A model generated the notes under the pieces. The model was not told the origin of the DNA. It saw only the letters and a list, made by a program, of their open reading frames with translations, and searched no databases. The translations under genes were made by a program, and so were the position numbers. From positions 682,001 through 746,000 of the forward strand of contig NZ_BAAAFQ010000004.1 in the NCBI RefSeq assembly GCF_039523615.1: 64,000 nt of DNA, written 5' to 3'. This stretch comes from Psychrosphaera haliotis. Its GTDB lineage: Bacteria > Pseudomonadota > Gammaproteobacteria > Enterobacterales > Alteromonadaceae. Below, in pieces: positions 53,093-61,238 of the stretch (position 1 is the first letter of the stretch; each line of letters opens with the position of its first letter).

Positions 53093-53974
53093 ATGGCTTG
53101 GGTGCAAATACGATTTGCGGTTTTAGCGGATCATGTAGATTCGATGAGTGATTTTTTGATGGATATCGGATGCCAGTCCGTTACGTTTACCGCGAGTAAC
53201 GAGCAACAAGCAATATACGAATTAAAACCGGGCGATATTAACTACTGGGCAACCTCTACTTGCGTTGGTTTATTTGATGCAGCCGACGACATGGACTTTG
53301 TTGCAAGGTCTATTGCCAACCATCCTAATATGGATAAAGACTTCAGCTATAAAATTGAACAAGTTGAAGACAAAGACTGGGAACGCGAATGGATGGATAA
53401 CTTCCACCCTATTAAATTTGGTGAGCGTTTATGGATTTGCCCAAGCTGGCGCGACATTCCAGACCCAGACGCGATCAACGTAATTTTAGATCCAGGACTC
53501 GCATTTGGTACCGGTACTCATGCCACCACTGCTTTGTGTTTAAAGTGGTTAGAAGCAATGGACTTGAGCGATAAAACGGTCTTGGACTTTGGTTGTGGTA
53601 GTGGCATTTTAGCAATTGCGGCGCTTAAACTTGGTGCCAAACGAGCTATTGGTATCGATATTGATCCTAAAGCGATCATCGCCAGCCAAGAAAACGCAGA
53701 AAGAAATGGTGTGGCGGATCAAATCGAATTGTATTTGCCAGAAGACGCGCCTCAATTTGATACTGAAGTGATTGTGGCCAACATTTTAGCCGGACCATTA
53801 AAAGAGCTCAAAGAAGTCATTTGTGGCTACGGACAACCTGGCACATTGGTGGCACTTTCAGGTATTTTGGCCGAGCAAGCCAATGATGTTGCCAACGCTT
53901 ATCAAGAGTTGACCGAGCTTTTACCTCCTGAACAAGAAGATGAGTGGGTAAGAATTAACGGAAAAATAAAATAA
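53093..53974 (+). CDS. prmA: Ribosomal protein L11 methyltransferase
   Basis: Trimethylates ribosomal protein L11. The ATG at 53093 gives 293 residues, the E. coli length, with an N-terminal L11-binding domain (WEREWMDNFHP) and the SAM motif VLDFGCGSGILAIAALKLGA. Four codons upstream of this ATG are open but do not fit the family. It lies 0.3 kb before dusB-fis, the E. coli order. Confidence 0.97.
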   Translation: MAWVQIRFAVLADHVDSMSDFLMDIGCQSVTFTASNEQQAIYELKPGDINYWATSTCVGLFDAADDMDFVARSIANHPNMDKDFSYKIEQVEDKDWEREWMDNFHPIKFGERLWICPSWRDIPDPDAINVILDPGLAFGTGTHATTALCLKWLEAMDLSDKTVLDFGCGSGILAIAALKLGAKRAIGIDIDPKAIIASQENAERNGVADQIELYLPEDAPQFDTEVIVANILAGPLKELKEVICGYGQPGTLVALSGILAEQANDVANAYQELTELLPPEQEDEWVRINGKIK

Positions 53975-54031
53975 TCTAATTTATTTTAGTTAATAGGTGC
54001 AACTTTTTCCTTGTACCTCTACTCAATAATG

Positions 54032-54063
54032 AGGCCGCTTGTCAACATGTCCGCGGCCTTTTT
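54032..54063 (+). terminator. prmA terminator
   Basis: AGGCCGC / GCGGCCT stem with a 14-base loop, followed by TTTTT. Confidence 0.8.
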
Positions 54064-54159
54064 AGTGCTTTTTTCACTAACTATTTAGCAAATCTAACAA
54101 TTTTTTTTAGTGTTAATACTCAAAATTAAATGTCAATAGTAAAGACCGAAAAAAACACA

Positions 54160-54218
54160 AAATTTGTTTAAAAAACAACCTTTGATTTTGTCGAAAAAAA
54201 CAGTAAACTTGCCGCCCT
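54160..54218 (+). promoter_or_regulatory. Candidate dusB-fis promoter with GC-rich discriminator
   Basis: TTGATT (54182-54187) and TAAACT (54204-54209) are 16 bp apart. A/T tracts upstream (54160-54178) could act as an UP element, and the bases after the -10 are TGCCGCCC, a GC-rich discriminator. This is the promoter type under stringent control, as known for fis in E. coli. Confidence 0.5.
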
Positions 54219-54268
54219 TTTTTGGGACAGCCTGTAAACATAGTCGTTAAGAGAAGGTAACCATTAAC

Positions 54269-55231
54269 ATGCAAATTGGTCCATACACATTAGACAACAA
54301 TTTAATTGTTGCGCCAATGGCCGGTGTGACCGATCGACCTTTTCGACAGCTTTGTAGAAAAATGGGTGCTGGGTTAGCAGTGTCAGAAATGTTGTCTTCC
54401 AATCCTAAGGTTTGGAAAACAGATAAGTCATTGAATCGAATGGATCACATGGGTGAAACAGGCATACGTTCTGTTCAAATTGCCGGTGCGGATCCAGACT
54501 TAATGGCGGAAGCGGCAGCATTTAATGAGAAGAACGGCGCTCAAATTATAGATATTAATATGGGTTGTCCGGCCAAAAAAGTAAATAAGAAGATGGCAGG
54601 GTCTGCCTTAATGCAGTATCCAGAATTAGTCGAGAGTATCGTTAAGTCTGTGGTAGGGGCAGTAAAGATTCCAGTAACACTTAAAACCCGTACTGGTTGG
54701 GATCCTGACAATCGAAATGGTTTGGAAATCGCGAAAATTGCTGAACGGAATGGAATTCAATGTTTAGCAGTACACGGTCGAACCCGTGCTTGCATGTATA
54801 AAGGCAACGCGGAATACCACACTATTAGAGAAATTAAAGAAGCGATAAGCATTCCGGTGATTGCGAACGGAGACATACGTACTCCACAGCAAGCTAAAGA
54901 AGTTTTAGAGTTTACAAACGCGGACGGTCTTATGATTGGACGCGGAGCGCAAGGTCGACCTTGGATATTTAGAGAGGTAGACCACTTTTTACGAACCGGT
55001 CATATTCTGGCGCCACCAGAGAAGGAAGAGGTTCGTAGCATATTGTTGGAGCATGTCGCGAATTTGCACCAACTATATGGCGATGTGATGGGGCCCCGAA
55101 TTGCACGTAAGCATGTTGGGTGGTACCTAGAAGATCAAGACACGGATAGGTCATTTCGAAAACTGTTTAATGGAATTGAATCTGGTGAGGTTCAAATCGA
55201 AACATTAAATGGGTATTTCGACCAAATTTAA
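54269..55231 (+). CDS. dusB: tRNA-dihydrouridine synthase B
   Basis: FMN enzyme that reduces uridine 17 class positions in tRNA (E. coli DusB acts on U17). The 320-residue TIM-barrel protein has NMGCPAKK with the catalytic Cys100, TRTGW and GRGAQGRPW. It is followed 70 bp later by fis, with which it is co-transcribed in E. coli. Confidence 0.96.
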   Translation: MQIGPYTLDNNLIVAPMAGVTDRPFRQLCRKMGAGLAVSEMLSSNPKVWKTDKSLNRMDHMGETGIRSVQIAGADPDLMAEAAAFNEKNGAQIIDINMGCPAKKVNKKMAGSALMQYPELVESIVKSVVGAVKIPVTLKTRTGWDPDNRNGLEIAKIAERNGIQCLAVHGRTRACMYKGNAEYHTIREIKEAISIPVIANGDIRTPQQAKEVLEFTNADGLMIGRGAQGRPWIFREVDHFLRTGHILAPPEKEEVRSILLEHVANLHQLYGDVMGPRIARKHVGWYLEDQDTDRSFRKLFNGIESGEVQIETLNGYFDQI

Positions 55232-55300
55232 ACAAAAGAAGATTACTGCCCACAACACAGTAATTTTAGTCTTAACAATTTTAGAGAGAAGAAGTAAACA

Positions 55301-55591
55301 ATGTTTGATCAAAACGTACAGACTCCGTTCATTACAAATGCACACATCCAAACAGCTGACAAGCCTCAGCCGTTACGTAACGAAGTTAAAAAAGCAGTTC
55401 GTAACTACTTACAAACGTTAAATGGTCAAGATTCTACTGAAGTATACGACTTGGTTTTATCTGAGTTAGAAAAGCCACTTCTAGAAGAGATTATGACTTA
55501 TACTCGCGGCAACCAAACAAGAGCTGCGAATATGCTAGGCATTAACCGTGGCACACTTCGCAAGAAGTTAAAAAAATACGGCATGAACTAA
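55301..55591 (+). CDS. fis: Fis, nucleoid-associated DNA-binding protein
   Basis: Bends DNA, activates rRNA promoters and aids recombination. 96 residues (E. coli 98), with the C-terminal helix-turn-helix NQTRAANMLGINRGTLRKKL at about 72-91. GAGAAG precedes the ATG. Ends in a strong terminator. Confidence 0.97.
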   Translation: MFDQNVQTPFITNAHIQTADKPQPLRNEVKKAVRNYLQTLNGQDSTEVYDLVLSELEKPLLEEIMTYTRGNQTRAANMLGINRGTLRKKLKKYGMN

Positions 55592-55611
55592 TTCAGCCGC
55601 GGAAAGCCCGC

Positions 55612-55639
55612 AAAAAAGCACCCCACCGGGTGCTTTTTT
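55612..55639 (+). terminator. fis terminator
   Basis: AAAAAAGCACCC / GGGTGCTTTTTT form a 12-bp stem with a CACC loop and a T run. Confidence 0.95.
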
Positions 55640-55717
55640 GTTTCTGCACTAAAATAAATTAAGAATAGAAATACACACTCACTAAACATTAACTTAACAA
55701 TTAAGGTTAACAACTCA

Positions 55718-57331
55718 ATGGATACATTACGACCTGTTCGCCGCGCTCTAATCAGCGTGTCAGACAAGACTGGTATAGTAGAATTCGCGCGCACATTGGC
55801 TTCTCACGGTGTTGAGATTCTTTCAACTGGCGGCACATTCAAACTACTTACAGAAAACGGCGTAAACGCAATTGAAGTTTCAGATCATACTGGTCACCCA
55901 GAAATCATGGACGGTCGCGTTAAAACTCTTCACCCAAAAATTCATGGCGGTATTTTAGCTCGTCGTGGCCAAGATGAAGCGGTAATGACAGAAAACAACA
56001 TATCGGCAATAGATATGGTTGTTGTTAATCTATACCCGTTTGCCAATACAGTAGCAAATCCAGATTGCACATTAGAAGATGCCGTTGAAAACATCGATAT
56101 TGGTGGCCCAACAATGGTTCGTGCAGCTGCTAAAAATCATAAAGACGTGGTTATTGTTGTGAATGCCAATGATTATGGTCGAATCACTGATGAATTAAAT
56201 GCGAATAGCGGTGCAACTGAACTAGCTACTCGTTTTGATCTTGCTATTGCAGCCTTTGAACACACTGCGCAATACGACGGCATGATCGCAAACTACTTTG
56301 GTACTATGGTTCCTGATTATTCAGAAAACAAAGACGAAGTAGAGAGCTCTAAGTTTTCACGTACTGTTAATATGCAATTCACTAAAAAGTTAGAAATGCG
56401 TTACGGTGAAAACAGCCACCAGCAAGCTGCTTTCTACACAGAAAATGGCACTCAAGGTAATGTTGAAGCCTCTATCTCTTCAGCAAAGCAACTACAAGGT
56501 AAGGCTTTGTCATACAATAACATTGCCGATACTGATGCCGCACTAGAGTGTGTAAAAGAATTTGATCGCCCAGCCTGCGTTATTGTTAAACACGCAAACC
56601 CATGTGGTGTTGCAGTTGATGACTCTATCTTAGCCGCCTACGATCGCGCCTTTAAAACGGATCCAACATCAGCATTTGGAGGCATCATTGCTTTCAACCG
56701 TGAATTGGACGCTGACACAGCAGAAGCTATCGTTTCTCGTCAGTTTGTTGAAGTTATCATCGCACCAAAAATTAGCGCCGAAGCCGTGCAAATTGTTTCA
56801 GCTAAAAAGAACGTTCGTTTATTAGAATGTGGTGAGTGGGACTTAAGCGGCAAAGGCAAAACAACAGCTCCTGACATTAAACGTGTTAATGGTGGTTTGT
56901 TAGTTCAAGACCGTGACCAAGGCATGATCACGCTAGACGACTTAAAAATTGTTTCTAAAGTGCAACCTACAGAAGCTCAGTTAAAAGACATGCTGTTCTG
57001 CTGGAAAGTGGCTAAGTTTGTTAAGTCGAACGCCATTGTTTATGCAAAAAATGAGATGACTGTTGGTGTTGGTGCAGGCCAAATGAGTCGTGTTTATTCA
57101 GCAAAAATTGCTGGTATAAAAGCCGCTGACGAAGGACTAGAAGTTCCTGGGTCAGTAATGGCATCGGATGCATTCTTCCCATTCCGAGACGGTATTGACG
57201 CTGCTGCTGAAGCTGGCATCAAAGCAATTATCCAACCGGGTGGCTCAATGCGTGACGAGGAAGTAATTGCAGCTGCTGACGAACACGGCATTGCAATGGT
57301 ATTTACTGGCATGCGTCACTTTAGACACTAA
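55718..57331 (+). CDS. purH: Bifunctional AICAR transformylase / IMP cyclohydrolase
   Basis: Last two steps of IMP synthesis. An N-terminal MGS-like cyclohydrolase domain (about 1-150, STGGTFKLL, KTLHPKIHGGIL) precedes the transformylase domain with KHANPCGVA (about 289-297). The 537-residue length is normal, and the protein ends in VFTGMRHFRH. Single gene here, apart from purD. Confidence 0.97.
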   Translation: MDTLRPVRRALISVSDKTGIVEFARTLASHGVEILSTGGTFKLLTENGVNAIEVSDHTGHPEIMDGRVKTLHPKIHGGILARRGQDEAVMTENNISAIDMVVVNLYPFANTVANPDCTLEDAVENIDIGGPTMVRAAAKNHKDVVIVVNANDYGRITDELNANSGATELATRFDLAIAAFEHTAQYDGMIANYFGTMVPDYSENKDEVESSKFSRTVNMQFTKKLEMRYGENSHQQAAFYTENGTQGNVEASISSAKQLQGKALSYNNIADTDAALECVKEFDRPACVIVKHANPCGVAVDDSILAAYDRAFKTDPTSAFGGIIAFNRELDADTAEAIVSRQFVEVIIAPKISAEAVQIVSAKKNVRLLECGEWDLSGKGKTTAPDIKRVNGGLLVQDRDQGMITLDDLKIVSKVQPTEAQLKDMLFCWKVAKFVKSNAIVYAKNEMTVGVGAGQMSRVYSAKIAGIKAADEGLEVPGSVMASDAFFPFRDGIDAAAEAGIKAIIQPGGSMRDEEVIAAADEHGIAMVFTGMRHFRH

Positions 57332-57377
57332 GTTTTAGCTCTGTTTTCAGACTAATTCTTAGACTAAGCGTTATAGT

Positions 57378-57414
57378 AAAAAAGGCTCACATCAAATGTT
57401 GATTGAGCCTTTTT
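57378..57414. terminator. Bidirectional terminator between purH and the DUF4785-like gene
   Basis: GGCTCA-C-ATCAA and TTGAT-TGAGCC pair over 11 bp with one bulged C and an ATG loop. Five or more A and T flank the two sides, so it can end both convergent transcripts. Confidence 0.85.
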
Positions 57415-57420
57415 GCTTAT

Positions 57421-58533
57421 TTATAGCTTGGGATAAGTTTTGATCATCCTTGTTTGGTCGGTCACTTCCACATCCGTTAAAAACACTTTTTTAGCGCCCA
57501 CTAAATTCACATTAAACGGCAGAGACAAGTCAGCATAACTATCAATATGCGCCGCTACTTCAATTGTCGCTAACTTTGTAACAGTATCACCATCTCTAGT
57601 AGCCAGTGTTGCCTTAACGGCATAACGCCCTGGCATGTCCGCCTCAATAGGCATATCAACCAATACTCTGCCTGCAGCCTGCTTAAACCTTGGCTGACCT
57701 AACGATGCAGTTTCTTTCACATTGGTAAAAGGCACCTTAACCGAGCGCATCACCTTTTTACCGTTAATATCTGCCAATACCAGCGCGTCTAACTCATAAA
57801 AGCCATTGATAGCACCAAGTTGTTCAAGTGGCTGAGAAAACTCAACACCGCCATTAGAGAGGCTTACATCCACTTGTTCTGACACCGGACTTATTAACGA
57901 AAGTGATACATCTTGGGATGCAATGGTTCCGCTCGGCATATCCAAATTAAACGACAAACGATTATCATTGTTTAACTTTTTAAAACCACTCTTTATATTC
58001 AAAACATGCGGCGTATTTTTTTCTTTTACATGAATTAAATAAAGCTCATGGTCTGCTAGTGGCTGGCGAGTTTTCAAAATTGCATTCTGGCCATTTGTTA
58101 AACCTTTTATGGCAACGCTTCCATCATCAAAACCAGCAAGTTTCATCTGGCTTTGCGTTGCGGTAGGCGACAAGTCGTATTTGATTTTTGAAGTTGAATC
58201 GAGCAACTCCAAGTCCTGAATTTCAACACCCGCCGCTTTAAACACCTGACCATTGTCGTAAGTCGCCTTAGGCGCTACTCGTATCAAATTATCATTGGTT
58301 GTTAGATAAACCGATACGCCTTTTTTTAACTCCTTACCACTTACCGTTTGCCAATATTCATCACTGCTTTTTTCAACAAATTGTTGAGCTTGTGAACTCG
58401 CTTGAACAGAACTCCATTGGTATACAGTTTGTTCTACCGGCTTTGTGCTTACTTCCTCTGATGAAGTTTGAAGATTGTTATCACCACAACCAACAAGCAG
58501 CGCAGGAACAAATATAAATAGATATTTTTTCAT
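57421..58533 (-). CDS. DUF4785-like lipoprotein
   Basis: Lipobox L-V-G-C with Cys16. Residues 17-60 are a hydrophilic spacer; the rest is beta-rich, with an Ig-like C-terminal domain (about 270-370). It resembles DUF4785 proteins of Alteromonadales, but I am not certain of the family. It starts 10 bp after the stop of the lipase-like gene, so the two form an operon and may act together in the envelope. Confidence 0.6.
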   Translation of the reverse strand: MKKYLFIFVPALLVGCGDNNLQTSSEEVSTKPVEQTVYQWSSVQASSQAQQFVEKSSDEYWQTVSGKELKKGVSVYLTTNDNLIRVAPKATYDNGQVFKAAGVEIQDLELLDSTSKIKYDLSPTATQSQMKLAGFDDGSVAIKGLTNGQNAILKTRQPLADHELYLIHVKEKNTPHVLNIKSGFKKLNNDNRLSFNLDMPSGTIASQDVSLSLISPVSEQVDVSLSNGGVEFSQPLEQLGAINGFYELDALVLADINGKKVMRSVKVPFTNVKETASLGQPRFKQAAGRVLVDMPIEADMPGRYAVKATLATRDGDTVTKLATIEVAAHIDSYADLSLPFNVNLVGAKKVFLTDVEVTDQTRMIKTYPKL

Positions 58534-58543
58534 TATTTAGCTC

Positions 58544-59398
58544 CTATATTCGACTACTAATGATTGATGGAAGATTAAAGCAGTCACGACGACTTTGCTG
58601 ATGACTAAGAGGCTCGCGCCCTTTTGTTTTGCTTTTATCTGTAAACCAAACGGAGCCAGCTAAAGATTGCGAACTGCAATTTAAGAAACCGTCTGAACAC
58701 GAGTCTAACCAGTTTTGCGTTACTTCAAGTCCCACTTGGTTTTGATATCCACCGCAATAACTATCACCATCCCAAATGGCAGACTCAACATCGCTTCCAA
58801 CCACCGACTCAAAGGGCGCACTTAACGATGGGCGCCCTGGCGTACCGTTTAGCCAATTGGCATTATATGACGCCATCCAAGATACCTGCTGTTGCTTAAC
58901 CGCGTTACTGCCATAACCCAACAACCAGCCTAATGACTGCTCAAAAGAGTTACCGGCAACTACTGCATCGGCCAATGGCGTGCCACCACTTGAAGGAGCT
59001 AACGCTATTACCTTCACGGTTTTATTGATGATATTTGGGTAACGAGAGTCCCACGTTGGGTTTGATAATATCCATCGCACTACATTGCCACCATTTGAAT
59101 GGGTAATAAGCGTTAGCTGAGAGATATTTTTTGAATTGATAAAGGAGGTAAGTTGCTCGGCTAAACAACCTGACGCTCTAGAGTCCCACATGTATTGGTC
59201 AAAGTCGCAGTTGATTACCGTGTAGTTATTCGAGTTTGGTAATCCACTCGCCACTTTATTCACAAATGATCCTGTCCAGTAATCATTGTATGCATCGGTT
59301 TGGCTTCCTGTTCCATGTATTAATGCGATTCCTTCATTCGCATATGCGTTACAGCAAACTAAGCTTGCCACGAGCACACTCATTTTGAGTTGATTCAT
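58544..59398 (-). CDS. Exported alpha/beta hydrolase (lipase/esterase-like)
   Basis: Signal peptide of about 20 residues (N-A-Y-A). The oxyanion-side motif ALIHGTG (25-31) and nucleophile elbow TH-Ser101-NGG, a variant of G-x-S-x-G with threonine first, define the fold. Four or more cysteines (64, 78, and several near 215-245) suggest disulfides. The C-terminal SHQQSRRDCFNLP may hold the histidine. Substrate unknown. It precedes the DUF4785-like lipoprotein by 10 bp. Confidence 0.72.
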   Translation of the reverse strand: MNQLKMSVLVASLVCCNAYANEGIALIHGTGSQTDAYNDYWTGSFVNKVASGLPNSNNYTVINCDFDQYMWDSRASGCLAEQLTSFINSKNISQLTLITHSNGGNVVRWILSNPTWDSRYPNIINKTVKVIALAPSSGGTPLADAVVAGNSFEQSLGWLLGYGSNAVKQQQVSWMASYNANWLNGTPGRPSLSAPFESVVGSDVESAIWDGDSYCGGYQNQVGLEVTQNWLDSCSDGFLNCSSQSLAGSVWFTDKSKTKGREPLSHQQSRRDCFNLPSIISSRI

Positions 59399-59703
59399 GT
59401 TTTTATCCTGTTGATATTTTTATTATATTTTTTATTAGAGGTAAGACCTCCACAACTAAGATAGATAAAAACCAAGTTATTGCAATATTTTTCCAATAAT
59501 TGAAAAATAACACCACAACAAGCAACAAAAGAGTAAAAACTCTAGAAAAATATTCTAACAATTCCGGTTTAAGCAATCAGAACCATGACTCTCAGGTTTT
59601 TCGCATGTTTTTTTATAAACAATTGGTAATGCTGAGGATGAATTATATACTTGGTGTACAAACTAGGAACAAACAGATTTCTAATTAAATCATCGGGGTA
59701 ACT
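59399..59703. other. Divergent intergenic region between the lipase-like gene and rraA
   Basis: 305 bp. It holds a readable plus-strand promoter (59623-59651). A short open frame at 59500-59688 has no ribosome site or family features. Apart from that promoter I see nothing structured in it. Confidence 0.55.
59623..59651 (+). promoter_or_regulatory. Candidate rraA-hutG promoter
   Basis: TTGGTA (59623-59628) and TATACT (59646-59651) are 17 bp apart, about 50 bp before the rraA ATG. Confidence 0.5.
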
Positions 59704-60189
59704 ATGCAATACAATACATCTGAATTATGCGACACGTTTGCTGAGCAAGTTGATGTGCTAGACCCACTTTTTGAACATTACGGTGGGATCACTTCATTTG
59801 GTGGTCAGGTACAAACCGTAAAGTGTTTTGAAGACAACGCTCTAATAGTGACATTGTTAGGCCAAGAGGGTCGAGGTAAGGTTTTAGTTATAGATGGTGG
59901 CGGCTCTACTCGTCGTGGTTTAATTGATGCTGAGATTGCTGAACTAGCGGCTGAAAATAATTGGGAAGGTATTGTTTGTAACGGCAGTGTTCGTGAAGTT
60001 GATGCACTTGAAGATATCAACATAGGTATTTTGGCTTTAAACTCTATCCCGGTTGGCGCAGAAGATGTAGGCACTGGAGAAGAAGAAGTCGCAATTAATT
60101 TTGCTGGCGTTACATTTTTACCTGATGACCATTTATATGCCGACAGTACCGGCACCATATTATCTGCTGATCCACTTGATATAGAATAA
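59704..60189 (+). CDS. rraA: RraA, ribonuclease E activity regulator
   Basis: Trimeric protein that binds the RNase E C-terminal scaffold and dampens RNA decay in E. coli. The 161-residue length equals E. coli RraA, with GGGSTRRGLIDAEIAELAAEN and FAGVTFLPDDHLYAD. A GGGGTAA site precedes the ATG. The stop overlaps the next ATG by one base, coupling it to an arginase-family gene, which is unexpected for RraA. Confidence 0.93.
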   Translation: MQYNTSELCDTFAEQVDVLDPLFEHYGGITSFGGQVQTVKCFEDNALIVTLLGQEGRGKVLVIDGGGSTRRGLIDAEIAELAAENNWEGIVCNGSVREVDALEDINIGILALNSIPVGAEDVGTGEEEVAINFAGVTFLPDDHLYADSTGTILSADPLDIE

Positions 60190-61238
60190 TGTCTAATTAT
60201 CTACGTTATACCAATCTTAACGACTTAGCCTCTTTTCAAAATAGAAGACTAAGTGAAACCCATGTGGCCGATGTCATAATGGTGCCAGATCAAGAAAAGT
60301 CTTATTTGGACAACTTAGAGTCTGCGCAGCAGCGTGGTGTTGAGTTTGTTATTCTAGGTATACCTGAAGATATTGGCCCAAGGGCAAACTGTGGAAAAGG
60401 CGGTGCTAAAAATGCTTGGCATCAATACTTACCGGTAATGCTAAGCCAACAAGCAAATCAGTTTTTTAACTGGGGCTCAGTACTATTACTTGGCGAACTA
60501 GACGTATCTGACCTGCAAAAGCAAAGTAATGTTGCAACTATTTCAGATCACAAGCTAAGTTCGTTAAGAGATTTATGTGCCCAATTAGACAGTCGAGTCG
60601 AAGAACTGCTTCTGCCAATTTTTAAATTAGGTTTAAAACCGATTGTGATTGGTGGCGGTCACAACAACGCATTTCCTATCATTCAGGCTTTAAATAAAGC
60701 AACAGATTTAGCGGTTGGTTGCGTTAATTTAGATCCTCACGCGGACTTTAGAAAAGCAGAAGGAAGGCATTCTGGAAATCCATTTAGATACGCTTATGAA
60801 GCTGGTTCGTTAAGTCATTATTGTGTTGTTGGTTTACATGAGCAGAAGAATAACGCGGAAACAATTCAAGGTTTATTAGACGCAGACTTTCCGTTTATTA
60901 CCTATCAACAAATATTTATTGAACACAGTGTTGTGTTTAATAATGCCGTTGAAAACGCTAAGTCGTATGTAAATAATAACAAAAATGCTGTAGGTATAGA
61001 GCTTGACCTAGACAGTATTAAACACATGCCGGCAAGTGCATATAGCTCTACAGGCTTTACCTCAGAACAAGCTATGTTTTACGTTAATCAATTGGCTCAA
61101 TTACCTCAAAATAAATACCTGCATTTATGTGAAGGTGCGCCAGATGCTAATGAACCTCCAAGTCATAAAACGCTAGAAGTAGCTCAGGTGCTAACACAGC
61201 TTACATACAGCTATCTGATAGGGAATAACAAACCTTAG
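60189..61238 (+). CDS. hutG: Arginase-family hydrolase, probable formimidoylglutamase
   Basis: 349-residue binuclear-manganese ureohydrolase. Ligand motifs are GGGHN, NLDPHADFR and ELDLDS, in the order of the family; the usual S-x-D-x-D is E-L-D-L-D. GRHSGNPFRYA resembles formimidoylglutamase-type members. The hut operon 24 kb away lacks hutG, so this is the best candidate for the step N-formimino-L-glutamate to glutamate and formamide. An alternative is another amidinohydrolase. Translationally coupled to rraA. Confidence 0.65.
   Translation: MSNYLRYTNLNDLASFQNRRLSETHVADVIMVPDQEKSYLDNLESAQQRGVEFVILGIPEDIGPRANCGKGGAKNAWHQYLPVMLSQQANQFFNWGSVLLLGELDVSDLQKQSNVATISDHKLSSLRDLCAQLDSRVEELLLPIFKLGLKPIVIGGGHNNAFPIIQALNKATDLAVGCVNLDPHADFRKAEGRHSGNPFRYAYEAGSLSHYCVVGLHEQKNNAETIQGLLDADFPFITYQQIFIEHSVVFNNAVENAKSYVNNNKNAVGIELDLDSIKHMPASAYSSTGFTSEQAMFYVNQLAQLPQNKYLHLCEGAPDANEPPSHKTLEVAQVLTQLTYSYLIGNNKP

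Noticed and set aside
59651..59662. HutC-like site near the rraA-hutG promoter (TTGGTGTACAA)
   Set aside because: The half-sites do not have the TGTA-N2-TACA spacing; it contains only a TGTACA core that can occur by chance.
59500..59688. 62-codon open frame upstream of rraA
   Set aside because: No ribosome site and no family features, and it runs through the rraA promoter.
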